Source: Rhizobium sp. S152
Lineage (GTDB): Bacteria > Pseudomonadota > Alphaproteobacteria > Rhizobiales > Rhizobiaceae
Assembly: GCF_030380735.1 (NCBI RefSeq)
Contig: NZ_JAUDRZ010000001.1
Location: 186,001 to 250,000 of the forward strand
Direction: 5' to 3'
DNA length: 64,000 nucleotides
Shown here: positions 24,700-34,463 of the stretch, piece by piece
Position numbering within the stretch: position 1 is the stretch's first letter
How the letters are laid out: each line of letters opens with the position of its first letter
Notes under the pieces: model-generated
The model's input: only the letters and a program-made list of their open reading frames with translations
Databases searched by the model: none
Told to the model about the DNA's origin: nothing
Position numbers and translations under genes: made by a program

Positions 24700-24882
24700 A
24701 TGTTCTTTCTCGGCGGCATGACCATGGGTTATCTGCATCCCCCGCGCAAGGCGGAAGCGAAAGCTGCTTCCGCATCGATCCCGTCCGAAAAGGACCGGCG
24801 TCATCTCGATACGCCGCCGTCTCACGATAACGACAGCGCCATAGAACGCTCGGTGTTGTGGGCCTGGCGCACGCTCTTCTAG
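24700..24882 (+). CDS. Small hypothetical protein (60 residues)
   Basis: It begins MFFLGGMTMGYLHPPRKAEA, has a charged middle (SEKDRRHLDTPPSHDNDS) and ends with SVLWAWRTLF. GGAGATGAG lies just upstream of the ATG, and a good promoter candidate is 43 nt further up. There is no strong membrane helix, though both ends are hydrophobic. No family is recognised. Its own promoter and ribosome site support reality, but it could be non-coding. Confidence 0.45.
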   Translation: MFFLGGMTMGYLHPPRKAEAKAASASIPSEKDRRHLDTPPSHDNDSAIERSVLWAWRTLF

Positions 24883-25021
24883 GCGCTTCTTTCAGCGCGC
24901 CAAAGTGTCGGGACGGATTTTCTATTCCATCGACACTGGAAAGAATTTTATCTCTACCTACCTGATAGAGAATATCGGAAAATAAGCCCATTGAAGGGCA
25001 TTGAACAGGCGGAGGCAACAG

Positions 25022-25186
25022 ATGGCAGACTTGGGTATCTCGCATACTCACGCGGACCAGTACGGTTCCGCTCGAGTGAAAAGGCAGCTGACTGCTCGTG
25101 GCAAGTTCCACTTTGCAATCAATACGGCTCTTGTGGCTGCAGCCTTCGTTTTTGTCGCGGCTGTCGTTTGCGGCGTCATTGCCTAA
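25022..25186 (+). CDS. Small membrane protein (54 residues)
   Basis: The ATG at 25022 follows CGGAGGCAACAG, a strong ribosome site. The product begins MADLGISHTHADQYGSARVK, then LTARGKFHF, and ends in one membrane helix (TALVAAAFVFVAAVVCGVIA). The likely topology is N-in with a C-terminal anchor. A clear terminator follows, so it forms a one-gene unit. I know of no function; it is likely a rhizobial small membrane protein. Confidence 0.65.
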   Translation: MADLGISHTHADQYGSARVKRQLTARGKFHFAINTALVAAAFVFVAAVVCGVIA

Positions 25187-25203
25187 TTGACCAATGTTTC
25201 CCA

Positions 25204-25241
25204 AACGCCCCGTCGCCGGGTTTCCGGGGCGGGGCGTTTTT
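25204..25241 (+). terminator. Terminator after the 54-residue membrane protein gene
   Basis: AACGCCCCG/CGGGGCGTT (25204-25212 with 25230-25238) forms a 9-bp stem and runs into a T5 tract. Confidence 0.88.
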
Positions 25242-25346
25242 CATACGGAAGACACATTTCGGTAAGCTAGGGTCTGCACTCATACACGATGGAACCAAAA
25301 AGCCGGGCGTCTCGTTATCCGGTCTGTAAAGACCAAGGAGATCGCC

Positions 25347-25511
25347 ATGCTTTATTATGCCCTTGTATTTCTTGTCGTAGCGCTGATTGCGGGAGTGCTC
25401 GGATTTGGCGGCATCGCCGGCGCTTCGGCGTCGATCGCACAGGTCCTCTTCTTCATTTTCCTGGTGCTGTTCGTCGTCTCGCTCGTCGCTCGTCTGTTCC
25501 GTCGAGCCTGA
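25347..25511 (+). CDS. DUF1328 family small membrane protein
   Basis: A 54-residue protein reading [20 protein letters not shown], then [20 protein letters not shown] and a C-terminal LVARLFRR. This is the DUF1328 (YtjA-like) pattern: two membrane helices joined by a GxAGxA turn. AAGGAG lies 8 nt before the ATG. It has its own terminator. Such genes are frequently stress-induced in proteobacteria, but a molecular role is not established. It is short enough to be missed by length filters. Confidence 0.9.
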   Translation: MLYYALVFLVVALIAGVLGFGGIAGASASIAQVLFFIFLVLFVVSLVARLFRRA

Positions 25512-25534
25512 CAACTAGCCATATAGGAGCGATA

Positions 25535-25564
25535 AGCCGACTCCCGGGAGGGAGTTGGCTTTTT
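25535..25564 (+). terminator. Terminator after the DUF1328 gene
   Basis: An 11-bp stem (25535-25545 with 25550-25560, one G-U pair) has a GGGA loop and runs into TTTT. It lies 24 nt after the stop codon. Confidence 0.9.
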
Positions 25565-25846
25565 CGCGTCGAAAAACCGCGATATTCCTGCCTTTTCGCG
25601 TGATCGCCCATCGCGTTTGGAAGTGCTTCACTTGAATTATCCCGATACTGTCCAACTTTCACGGATGGCTTTGCGAGGATTGAGGGCGCGCCATGGCCAT
25701 ATCCCCATGCAATACACAGGCAATCGCGTTTAAACCGTTTCGCATAGCCCTTCACGACCTGCCCGCTGTTCATGCGGCAGTCATATTTGGCAGTGCAAAA
25801 GGCTAAGCAAAATCATCATAACTTCGTTGGATCCAGAACCGAACCC
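25565..25846 (+). other. Upstream region of the cyclic glucan synthase gene
   Basis: About 280 nt with no credible gene. It must hold the ndvB promoter. I see no strong -35/-10 pair and no convincing hairpin. An in-frame ATG at 25772 would extend the synthase by 25 residues. Confidence 0.4.
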
Positions 25847-28800
25847 ATGACCATTTCAGTCACGTCTCCGTCGCCGTCCCGCGAGTCCGAAGCAAAGCAG
25901 ATCGATCACAACGATTCGATCCGCTCCACCTACCTCTCGATCGAAGACATCAAGGCGATGGGCGCTTCAGTCGCCAGCAATGGCGTCGATGCGCTTCCTG
26001 CTTTCACGCCGTTCGATTTCTTCGCACGGCACAAGGAAAACGAGAAGGAAATCCTTCGGGTCTATCGTACCACGGCCACCGATGTGGAAGCCGGTGAAAC
26101 CATAACGCCGGCGGCCGAATGGCTGCTCGACAACCACTACATCGTCGAGGAAGCGATCCAGGAGGTCCGTCGCGATTTCCCGAAGAAGTTCTACCGTGAA
26201 CTGCCGACCATCAACCTCGGCGGTACGCAGGTCCCCCGCACTCTGGCACTTGCTTGGCTCTACGTCGCCCACACCCACAGCACGATTTCGCAGGAAAGCC
26301 TGACGGCGCTGGTCGATGGCTTCCAGCAGCATGAAACGCTGAGAATCGGCGAACTCTGGGCGCTGCCATCGCTCGTGCGCTACGTCCTCGTCGAAAACCT
26401 GCGCCGCATCTCGAGCCGTGTGGAACGCAGCCGCCGCGTGCGCCGCCGCGCCAACGAGGCCGCCGACGAACTGGTGCGGCTGAATGATCCGGCCAAGACA
26501 GCGGAATATCTGAAGACGCTGGAGCCACTCGCCGAAGACAACACCTTCGCCACGCAGTTTCTCTATCGCATGCGCGATGGGTCTCAGTCCTCGAGCGCCG
26601 CGATCGCCTGGCTCGATGAACGCCTCGAGGCGCTTGGCCGCGACAGTGAAGAGACGACGATGGCGGAGCACAGCCGCCTCTCTTCCGGCAATGTCACGAT
26701 GGGCAACATCATCCGCAGCCTGCGCGAGATCGACGACACCGAATGGTCGGTCTGGGTCGAGCAGGTCAGCCATGTCGACAAGCTGCTCTGGGACAATTCC
26801 GACTATGGGATTCTCGATTCCGGTTCGCGCAACAAGTACCGCAAGCAAATCGAAAAACTGGCCAAGCGCTCGCTGCTCACGGAAATGGAGATCGCCCAAC
26901 TCGCCCTCGACATGACGGCGGATGCGAAGGCCTCCGAGGAGCCGCAGCCGCATGAGCCGAATGTCGGCGGTTTCCTCACCGGCGCCCAGCGGCCGAAGCT
27001 GGAAGCGCGCGCCAATTATCGCCCGACGCTGACGCAGCATTTCGTCCGCGCCGTGCGCAAGTTCAACTGGCTCTCGATCGCTGTTCCCGTTCTGCTGCTG
27101 ACCATTCTCGCAATGGTCGTCGTCGGCCGCTTCATGGCCGGTGCCGGCATGGGACCGCTGGAGATCATTCTTTTTCTTGTCCTGTTCGCGCTGCCCGCAT
27201 CGGAAGGTGCCACCGGCCTCTTCAACACCGTTCTCTCCTTCTTCGTCACGCCATCAAGACTGGTCGGCTACGAGTTCAAGGAAGGCATTCCTGAAGACGC
27301 CAGAACGCTTCTCGTCGTTCCATGCCTGATCTCGAACCGCGACAGCGTCGATGAGCTCGTTCGCAACCTCGAGGTCCACTATCTCGCAAACCCGCGCGGC
27401 GAGATCTACTTCGCGCTTCTCAGCGACTGGCCGGACAGCCAGGAGGAAGAAACGGCGGCCGACCTCGAGGTTCTCGACTACGCCCGCCGCGAAGTCGCCA
27501 ACCTGTCCTCGCGTTATGCTTTCGACGGCAAGACCCGCTTCTACCTCCTGCATCGCCGCCGACTCTACAATCCGAGCGAAGGCGCCTGGATGGGCTGGGA
27601 GCGCAAGCGTGGCAAGCTGCACGAGCTGAACATGCTTCTGCGCGGAGACCGCGACACCACCTATCTGCCGGGCGCCAACACGGTTCCCGCCGATGTGCAG
27701 TATGTCATGACCCTCGACGCCGACACGCGTCTGATGCGCGATGCCGTGACCAAGCTCGTCGGCAAGCTTTATCACCCCATCAACCGCCCGGTCATCAACC
27801 CGGCAACCGGCCGTGTCGAAAGCGGCTACGGCGTTCTTCAGCCGCGCGTCACCCCATCGCTCACGACAGGCAAGGACGCCTCCGTGTTCCAGCGCGTCTT
27901 CTCGATCAACCGCGGCCTCGACCCCTATGTCTTTACCGTTTCCGACGTGTATCAGGACCTCGCGGGCGAGGGCACCTTTACCGGCAAGGGCCTCTACCAT
28001 GTCGATGCCTTCGAGGCTTCGCTTAAGGGTCGCATCGAGGAGAACTCGGTTCTCAGCCACGACCTTCTCGAAGGCTCGATGGCGCGCTGCGCGCTGGTAA
28101 CCGACCTTGAGCTTGTCGAGGATTTTCCGATCCGCTACGAAGTCGAAACCTCCCGCCAGCATCGCTGGGCGCGTGGCGACTGGCAGCTGCTGCCTTACAT
28201 GTTCAATCCGAAATACGGCGTCACCGCACTCGGTCGCTGGAAGATGTTCGATAACCTTCGCCGCTCGCTGACGCCGGTTGCCTGGTTCTTCGCATCGGTG
28301 CTCGGCTGGTATTTCATGAGCCCGCTCGGCGCGCTTGTCTGGCAGATCCTGCTGATCTTCTGCCTCTTCGTTGCCCCGACGCTTTCGCTCATCAACGGCA
28401 TCATCCCGCGTACCAGCGATATCGTAGCCCGTGCGCACCTCTATACCGTCTGGTCGGACATCCGCGCCGCCAACGCGCAGGTGGCCCTGCGTATCGTCTT
28501 CATCGCCGATGCCGCCTGCATGATGGCCGACGCGATCGGTCGGTCGCTCTATCGTCTCTTCTTCAGCCACAAGCTGATGCTGCAGTGGCGCACCGCGGCC
28601 AGCGTCCAGGCTGGCAAGCAGGGAACGATCCTATCCTACTACAGGGCCATGTGGCACGCGCCGGTTCTGGCGCTGCTGGCGCTGAGTTTTGCGGTCGTCT
28701 CCGGCGACAATGCCTATCTGGTCGGCATTCCGTTCACTCTGCTATGGATCCTGTCGCCTCTCGTCGCCTACTACGTCAGCCAGTCTGCCGAGACCGAGGA

Positions 28801-31800
28801 CCGGCTCGAAGTCGCCGATTCCGTCTCCATCGAGCTGCGCAAGATCGCACGCCGTACCTGGCGTTACTTCGAGACGTTCACGACGCCGGAGCAGAACTAT
28901 CTGCCGCCCGATAACGTTCAGGAAACGCCGCACGTCATCGTCGCGACGCGTACTTCACCGACCAATATCGGCGTCTATCTCCTCTCCGTCGTTTCCGGTC
29001 GCCACTTCGGCTGGTTCTCCTTCGAAGAGACCATCGAACGCCTCGAACAGACGATCGCCACCATCGACAAGATGGAGAAGTTCCGCGGCCATCTGTTCAA
29101 CTGGTACCACACCGATACGTTGGAAACGCTCGGACCGCGCTATGTCTCGGCCGTCGATAGCGGCAACCTCGCCGGCCATCTGATCGCGATTTCCTCTGCC
29201 TGCCGCAACTGGGCGGAAGCGCCCTCCGCGCACATGCAGGGGAATCTGGATGGCATTGGCGATACCGCCGGAATTTTGGCCGAAGTGCTTGCGGAACTGC
29301 CCGACGACCGCAAGACCGTTCGCCCGCTGCGCCGTCGCCTGGAAGAACGTATCATCGGCTTCCAGAACGCGCTCACCGCCGTCAAGCGCGAACATGAGTT
29401 CGCCTCAATCCGCATCATCAACCTCACGGTTCTCGCGCGCGACATCCAGAAGCTCGCCGCCAATCTGGACCACGAGGTGAAGTCGGCTCTGAGCAACGAG
29501 ATCACCCGCTGGGCGGAATCGCTGGTGAGGGTCTGCGAAGCTCATATTTCGGACAGCACGTTCGATCTCTCGAACATCGATGCGCTGCGTCCGCGCCTGA
29601 TCGCGCTGCGCGACAAGGCTCGTGATCTTGCCTTCTCGATGGACTTCGGCTTCCTGTTCCGGCCGGAGCGCCGCCTGCTGTCGATCGGTTATCGCGTTGA
29701 AAGCGGCGAGCTCGACCAGGCCTGCTACGATCTTCTCGCCTCGGAATGCCGCCTGACCAGCCTCTTCGGCATCGCCAAGGGCGATCTGCCGACGGAGCAT
29801 TGGTACCGCCTTGGCCGCCAGGTCGTGCCTGTCGGCTCGCGCGGCGCACTGGTCTCCTGGTCCGGCTCCATGTTCGAATATCTGATGCCGCCTCTCGTAA
29901 TGCAGGAGCGTGGCGGCGGCATCTTGAACCAGACCAACAACCTCGTTGTGGTCGAGCAGATGAACTACGCCCGCAAGCTGGGCATTCCGTGGGGCATCTC
30001 GGAAGCTGCGTTCAACGCCCGCGACCATAACCTCAACTATCAGTACACGAACTTCGGCGTACCGACGCTCGGCCTCAAGCGTGGCCTCGGCCACAATGCC
30101 GTCATCGCGCCATACGCATCGATCCTCGCCAGCCAATACAACCCGCCAGCGGCACTCGAAAACCTCGGCCGTCTGCGCAAGCTCGGCGCGCTCGGCAAGT
30201 ACGGCTTCCACGATGCCGTGGACTTCACGCCGACCCGCGTGCCGGAAGGCAAGACCTGCGCGGTGGTCTATAACTACTATGCCCACCACCACGGCATGTC
30301 GATCGCCGCTGTCGCCAACGTCGCCTTCAACGGCCACCTGCGCGAACTCTTCCACTCGGATCCCGTCATCGAGGCCGCCGAACTGCTGTTGCAGGAAAAG
30401 GCCCCGCGTGACATCCCGGTCATGAGCGGCAAGCATGAATCCGACACGCCCGCCAGCATCCAGGACGACCTGCTGCGGCCGGAACTGCGCAAGATCTTCG
30501 ACCCCGCCTCGCGCGACCGCGAACTCGTGTTCCTGTCGAACGGCCATTACTCGATGATGCTCACCGCCACCGGCGCCGGCTATGCCCGCTGGAACGGCCT
30601 CTCCGTTTCCCGCTGGAAGGCGGACCCGACGGAAGACCGCTGGGGCAACTTCATCTTCCTGCGCGACACCACGACCAATGAGTGGTGGTCCGCGACGGCG
30701 GAACCGAAGAGCGTCGAAGGCGAAGAGGTCAAGGTTCTCTTCGCCGACGAAAAGGCGGAGTTCACGAAGACGGTCGGCGACCTCACCAGCGAAGTCGAGT
30801 GCATTGTCGCGACCGAGCACGACGCCGAGGGTCGCCGACTGACGCTGGTCAATACCGGCAACGAGGATCGCTTCATCGAAGTGACGTCATACCTCGAACC
30901 GGTACTTGCGTCAGACGACGTCGACAACGCGCATCCGGCCTTTGCCCGCATGTTCGTCAAGACGGAGATCGGCAAGCGCGGCGACGTCATTCGCGTCGAG
31001 CGCAACAAGCGCGACCCGAACGAGCCGAGCATGGCGGTCGCCCATCTGATCGTCGACAGCGCGGGCTCCTCGCGCCACACCGAATTCGAAACCGATCGTC
31101 GCAAGTTCCTCGGCCGCGGCCGCAGCCTTGCCAATGCCGCTGCTTTCGATCCGGGCGCTACCCTGTCCGGCACCGACGGCTTCGTCCTCGACCCCGTGCT
31201 GTCTCTGCGCCGTACCGTTCGCGTGCCTGCCGGCAAGAAGGTCACCGTCATTTTCTGGACGATCGCCGCTCCTAGTCGCAACGAAGTGGACCAGGCCGTT
31301 GATCGCTATCGTCACGCCGATGCGTTCAACCACGAACTCGTCCAGGCATGGACGCGTACGCAGGTGCAGATGCGCCACGTCGGCGTCACCTCGCAGCAGG
31401 CGGCCGCCTTCCAGTATCTCGGCCGCCATCTCGTCTATCCCGACATGCATTTGCGGGCCGATGCCGCCACGGTCCAGTCCGGCATGCAGTCGCAATCCTC
31501 GCTTTGGCCGCTGGCGATCTCGGGCGATTTCCCGATCTTCACGCTACGCATCAATGACGACATGGACCTGGATATCGCGCGCGAAGCCTTGCTCGCGCAG
31601 GAATATCTGCGCTCGCGCGGCGTCACGGCCGATCTCGTCATCATGAACGAGCGCGCCTCGTCCTATGCCCAGGACATGCAGCATGCCGTCGATCAGATGG
31701 CAGAAAACGTGCGCCGCATGGGCCAGGCCGACGGCCTGCGCCAGCACATCTTCACGGTCCGCAAGGATCTGATGGAAGAGGCGACCTATCACGCCCTGAT

Positions 31801-34366
31801 CTCCGCCTCGCGCGTGACCTTCCACGCCAAGAACGGCAAGATCATCGACCAGATCAATCGCGCCGCCGCCCTGTTTGCTCCCTCCAAGGAGGAACAGCAG
31901 GCCCTGGAACGCGGCGATCGGCCGAAGGCGATCGCCAAGCGCGTCGCCCCGGCAGTGCTGGCACCGACGCCGAGGATCGTTATCGAGGAGGAGGGCGACC
32001 TCAACTTCTGGAACGGCATCGGCGGCTTCTCCGGCGACGGCCGCGAATATGTCGTGCGCTTGGCGGGCGGTCATGCCACACCGCAGCCGTGGATCAACGT
32101 GATCTCCAACGAGAAATTCGGCTTCCACGTATCTGCGGAGGGTGCCGGCTTCACCTGGAGCACCAACTCGCGTGACTACCAGCTGACCTCATGGTCGAAC
32201 GACGCCGTGATCAACCGTCCCGGCGAAGCGATCTACGTGGTCGACCGCGACAGCGGCGCTGTCATGACACCGTTCGCCGGCCTCTCCCTTCGGGCGGACA
32301 CCCGCTTCGAAGCGCGTCACGGTCTTGGCTATTCGTCGTTCTCCAGCATCCAGGACGAAATCAGCCTCGAACTGACGCAGACGGTACACCGCGAAAAGCC
32401 GGTCAAGCTTCAACGTCTCAGACTGCGCAACACCGGCTCCAAGCCGCGTAAACTGCGGCTCTATGGCTATGTCGAATGGATCCTCGGCAACAACGCGCAG
32501 AAGACGGCGCCTTTCGTTCTCTCCGAGCACGACGACGAAACCGGTGCGCTATTCGCCGGCAACAATTACAGTATCGACTATTCCGGTCGCACCGCTTTCT
32601 TTGTCGCCAGCGAAAAGCCATCCAGCTTTACGACCAGCCGTCGCGAGTTCATCGGTAAGACCGGCACCGTGCAGTCGCCGCAAGCCTTGAGCCAAGCAAC
32701 CACTCTCTCCGGTGCGACCGATCTCGACGGTGATCCGGCGGCGGTGCTGGCGGTCGATATCGAGATCGCCGCGGGCGAGGAACGCGACGTCGTGTTCTAT
32801 CTCGGCGACACCGCAACCAAGGCCGAAGCGCGCGCCGTGATCGCCGATATCAGGAAGGCATCGTTCGACGACTCCGTCCAAGCCAACCGCGACTTCTGGC
32901 AGGGCTTCACCGGCAAGCTGCAGATCTCCACGCCTGACCAGGCCATGAACACCTTGGTCAACGCCTGGCTGCCATACCAAAGCCTCGGCTGCCGCATCAT
33001 GGCCCGTACAGCCTTCTACCAGGCAAGCGGCGCCTTCGGCTTCCGCGACCAGCTGCAGGACACGTTGGCCTTCGTGGTGCACGAGCCGTCGATCGCCCGC
33101 AAGCAGATCGTCAACGCGGCTTCGCGCCAGTTCCGTGAAGGCGACGTCCAGCATTGGTGGCTGCCCGGCACGGGTGCCGGCGTCCGCACGCTGATTTCGG
33201 ACGACGTGGTTTGGCTTGCTTATGCGATCCACCACTATTGCAGCGTCACCAGCGACAAGAGTATTCTCGACGAGCAGCTTGCCTTTATCGAAGGTCCGGC
33301 ACTCCTAGAGGGCCAGCACGACTCCTTCTATCGACCGGAGACGTCCGAGGACAAGGTGAGCATCTACGAACATGCCGCCATCGCTCTCGATCTCGCTATT
33401 GCACGCAAGGGAGGCAACGGCCTGCCCCTCTTCCTCGGCGGCGACTGGAACGACGGCATGAACCGTGTCGGTATCGGCGGCAAGGGTACGAGCGTCTGGC
33501 TCGGCTGGTTCCTGGCCGGCGCTTTGCGCTCGTTCACGGCCTATGCCGAGGAACGCGGCGATACGGAACGTGTCGAACGCTGGACGAAGCATCTCGCCGA
33601 ACTCAAGGCAGCGCTCGAAACCTCGGCCTGGGACGGCGCCTATTACCGGCGCGGCACCTTCGACGACGGCTCGCTGCTGGGTTCCAAGGAGAGCCTCGAA
33701 TGCCAGATCGACTCGATCGCGCAATCGTGGAGCGTGCTGTCGGGCGAGGGCGATCCGGCACATGCCAAACAGGCGATGGATTCAGTCCTCGGCAAGCTCG
33801 TGGACGCCGACAGCAGGATCATACGGCTGTTCACACCGCCTTTCGCGAACTCGGCTAAGGATCCCGGATACATCAAGGCCTATCCGCCGGGTGTCCGCGA
33901 AAACGGCGGCCAGTACACGCATGCTGCGACGTGGGTGGTGATGGCGCTTGCCGAGCTCAATCGTGGCGATGACGCTCTGCGCTGCTTCGATCTGCTCAAC
34001 CCGATCAGCCATGCAAGCGACCCGGTATCGGCCGAGCGCTACCGTGTCGAGCCCTATGTCATCGCCGCCGACGTCTATGGCGAAGGCGACTTGGCCGGGC
34101 GAGGGGGCTGGACCTGGTACACCGGTTCGGCCGGCTGGCTCTACCGAGCCGCCGTCGAAGGCATCCTCGGTATCCGCGTGAAGAACGGTCATCTCCACGT
34201 GCAACCGGCGCTGCCGAGCACATGGGAAGGCTTCTCGGCGGAGATTGAACACGCGGGGGTTAAATACCTCATTTCGGTCTCAAAATCGTCCCATCCGAGA
34301 GGCTACGATCTGACCGTCAACGGACGTGAAGTCACCGATCCCGATCAGGGATATCCGGTCGGATAG
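25847..34366 (+). CDS. ndvB: Cyclic beta-1,2-glucan synthase
   Basis: A 2,839-residue inner-membrane enzyme (NdvB/ChvB/Cgs). It builds cyclic beta-1,2-glucans from UDP-glucose for the periplasm, needed for low-osmolarity growth and plant or animal infection in relatives. A cytoplasmic N-terminal region precedes membrane helices from about 408. The GT84 glycosyltransferase core has DADTRL (about 624) and QHRW (771-774), with further helices at about 810-850 and 930-970. The C-terminal GH94 phosphorylase-like half, which controls ring size, has GDWNDGM (2532-2538). The start at 25847 gives the usual family length; an upstream ATG at 25772 is possible. It is followed by opgC. Confidence 0.96.
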   Translation: MTISVTSPSPSRESEAKQIDHNDSIRSTYLSIEDIKAMGASVASNGVDALPAFTPFDFFARHKENEKEILRVYRTTATDVEAGETITPAAEWLLDNHYIVEEAIQEVRRDFPKKFYRELPTINLGGTQVPRTLALAWLYVAHTHSTISQESLTALVDGFQQHETLRIGELWALPSLVRYVLVENLRRISSRVERSRRVRRRANEAADELVRLNDPAKTAEYLKTLEPLAEDNTFATQFLYRMRDGSQSSSAAIAWLDERLEALGRDSEETTMAEHSRLSSGNVTMGNIIRSLREIDDTEWSVWVEQVSHVDKLLWDNSDYGILDSGSRNKYRKQIEKLAKRSLLTEMEIAQLALDMTADAKASEEPQPHEPNVGGFLTGAQRPKLEARANYRPTLTQHFVRAVRKFNWLSIAVPVLLLTILAMVVVGRFMAGAGMGPLEIILFLVLFALPASEGATGLFNTVLSFFVTPSRLVGYEFKEGIPEDARTLLVVPCLISNRDSVDELVRNLEVHYLANPRGEIYFALLSDWPDSQEEETAADLEVLDYARREVANLSSRYAFDGKTRFYLLHRRRLYNPSEGAWMGWERKRGKLHELNMLLRGDRDTTYLPGANTVPADVQYVMTLDADTRLMRDAVTKLVGKLYHPINRPVINPATGRVESGYGVLQPRVTPSLTTGKDASVFQRVFSINRGLDPYVFTVSDVYQDLAGEGTFTGKGLYHVDAFEASLKGRIEENSVLSHDLLEGSMARCALVTDLELVEDFPIRYEVETSRQHRWARGDWQLLPYMFNPKYGVTALGRWKMFDNLRRSLTPVAWFFASVLGWYFMSPLGALVWQILLIFCLFVAPTLSLINGIIPRTSDIVARAHLYTVWSDIRAANAQVALRIVFIADAACMMADAIGRSLYRLFFSHKLMLQWRTAASVQAGKQGTILSYYRAMWHAPVLALLALSFAVVSGDNAYLVGIPFTLLWILSPLVAYYVSQSAETEDRLEVADSVSIELRKIARRTWRYFETFTTPEQNYLPPDNVQETPHVIVATRTSPTNIGVYLLSVVSGRHFGWFSFEETIERLEQTIATIDKMEKFRGHLFNWYHTDTLETLGPRYVSAVDSGNLAGHLIAISSACRNWAEAPSAHMQGNLDGIGDTAGILAEVLAELPDDRKTVRPLRRRLEERIIGFQNALTAVKREHEFASIRIINLTVLARDIQKLAANLDHEVKSALSNEITRWAESLVRVCEAHISDSTFDLSNIDALRPRLIALRDKARDLAFSMDFGFLFRPERRLLSIGYRVESGELDQACYDLLASECRLTSLFGIAKGDLPTEHWYRLGRQVVPVGSRGALVSWSGSMFEYLMPPLVMQERGGGILNQTNNLVVVEQMNYARKLGIPWGISEAAFNARDHNLNYQYTNFGVPTLGLKRGLGHNAVIAPYASILASQYNPPAALENLGRLRKLGALGKYGFHDAVDFTPTRVPEGKTCAVVYNYYAHHHGMSIAAVANVAFNGHLRELFHSDPVIEAAELLLQEKAPRDIPVMSGKHESDTPASIQDDLLRPELRKIFDPASRDRELVFLSNGHYSMMLTATGAGYARWNGLSVSRWKADPTEDRWGNFIFLRDTTTNEWWSATAEPKSVEGEEVKVLFADEKAEFTKTVGDLTSEVECIVATEHDAEGRRLTLVNTGNEDRFIEVTSYLEPVLASDDVDNAHPAFARMFVKTEIGKRGDVIRVERNKRDPNEPSMAVAHLIVDSAGSSRHTEFETDRRKFLGRGRSLANAAAFDPGATLSGTDGFVLDPVLSLRRTVRVPAGKKVTVIFWTIAAPSRNEVDQAVDRYRHADAFNHELVQAWTRTQVQMRHVGVTSQQAAAFQYLGRHLVYPDMHLRADAATVQSGMQSQSSLWPLAISGDFPIFTLRINDDMDLDIAREALLAQEYLRSRGVTADLVIMNERASSYAQDMQHAVDQMAENVRRMGQADGLRQHIFTVRKDLMEEATYHALISASRVTFHAKNGKIIDQINRAAALFAPSKEEQQALERGDRPKAIAKRVAPAVLAPTPRIVIEEEGDLNFWNGIGGFSGDGREYVVRLAGGHATPQPWINVISNEKFGFHVSAEGAGFTWSTNSRDYQLTSWSNDAVINRPGEAIYVVDRDSGAVMTPFAGLSLRADTRFEARHGLGYSSFSSIQDEISLELTQTVHREKPVKLQRLRLRNTGSKPRKLRLYGYVEWILGNNAQKTAPFVLSEHDDETGALFAGNNYSIDYSGRTAFFVASEKPSSFTTSRREFIGKTGTVQSPQALSQATTLSGATDLDGDPAAVLAVDIEIAAGEERDVVFYLGDTATKAEARAVIADIRKASFDDSVQANRDFWQGFTGKLQISTPDQAMNTLVNAWLPYQSLGCRIMARTAFYQASGAFGFRDQLQDTLAFVVHEPSIARKQIVNAASRQFREGDVQHWWLPGTGAGVRTLISDDVVWLAYAIHHYCSVTSDKSILDEQLAFIEGPALLEGQHDSFYRPETSEDKVSIYEHAAIALDLAIARKGGNGLPLFLGGDWNDGMNRVGIGGKGTSVWLGWFLAGALRSFTAYAEERGDTERVERWTKHLAELKAALETSAWDGAYYRRGTFDDGSLLGSKESLECQIDSIAQSWSVLSGEGDPAHAKQAMDSVLGKLVDADSRIIRLFTPPFANSAKDPGYIKAYPPGVRENGGQYTHAATWVVMALAELNRGDDALRCFDLLNPISHASDPVSAERYRVEPYVIAADVYGEGDLAGRGGWTWYTGSAGWLYRAAVEGILGIRVKNGHLHVQPALPSTWEGFSAEIEHAGVKYLISVSKSSHPRGYDLTVNGREVTDPDQGYPVG

Positions 34367-34398
34367 CAGCACTTTTCAGGCCAACCATCCGGCGATTC

Positions 34399-34432
34399 GT
34401 TGCGGCCAAAAGGGAAACTTTTTGGCCGCAAC
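34399..34432 (+). promoter_or_regulatory. Large hairpin between ndvB and opgC
   Basis: A perfect 13-bp inverted repeat, GTTGCGGCCAAAA with TTTTGGCCGCAAC, has an 8-nt loop. The top of the stem is A-T and there is no T-run after it. It starts 33 nt after the ndvB stop and ends 31 nt before the opgC start. It could be an mRNA stabiliser or partial terminator. Confidence 0.6.
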
Positions 34433-34463
34433 TGCGTTTGCAAAATGGAAGCAGGAGAGGTCA

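Noticed and set aside
25772..25846. 25-residue N-terminal extension of the cyclic glucan synthase
   Set aside because: No ribosome site at 25772, and the shorter form gives the usual family length; the start remains somewhat uncertain.
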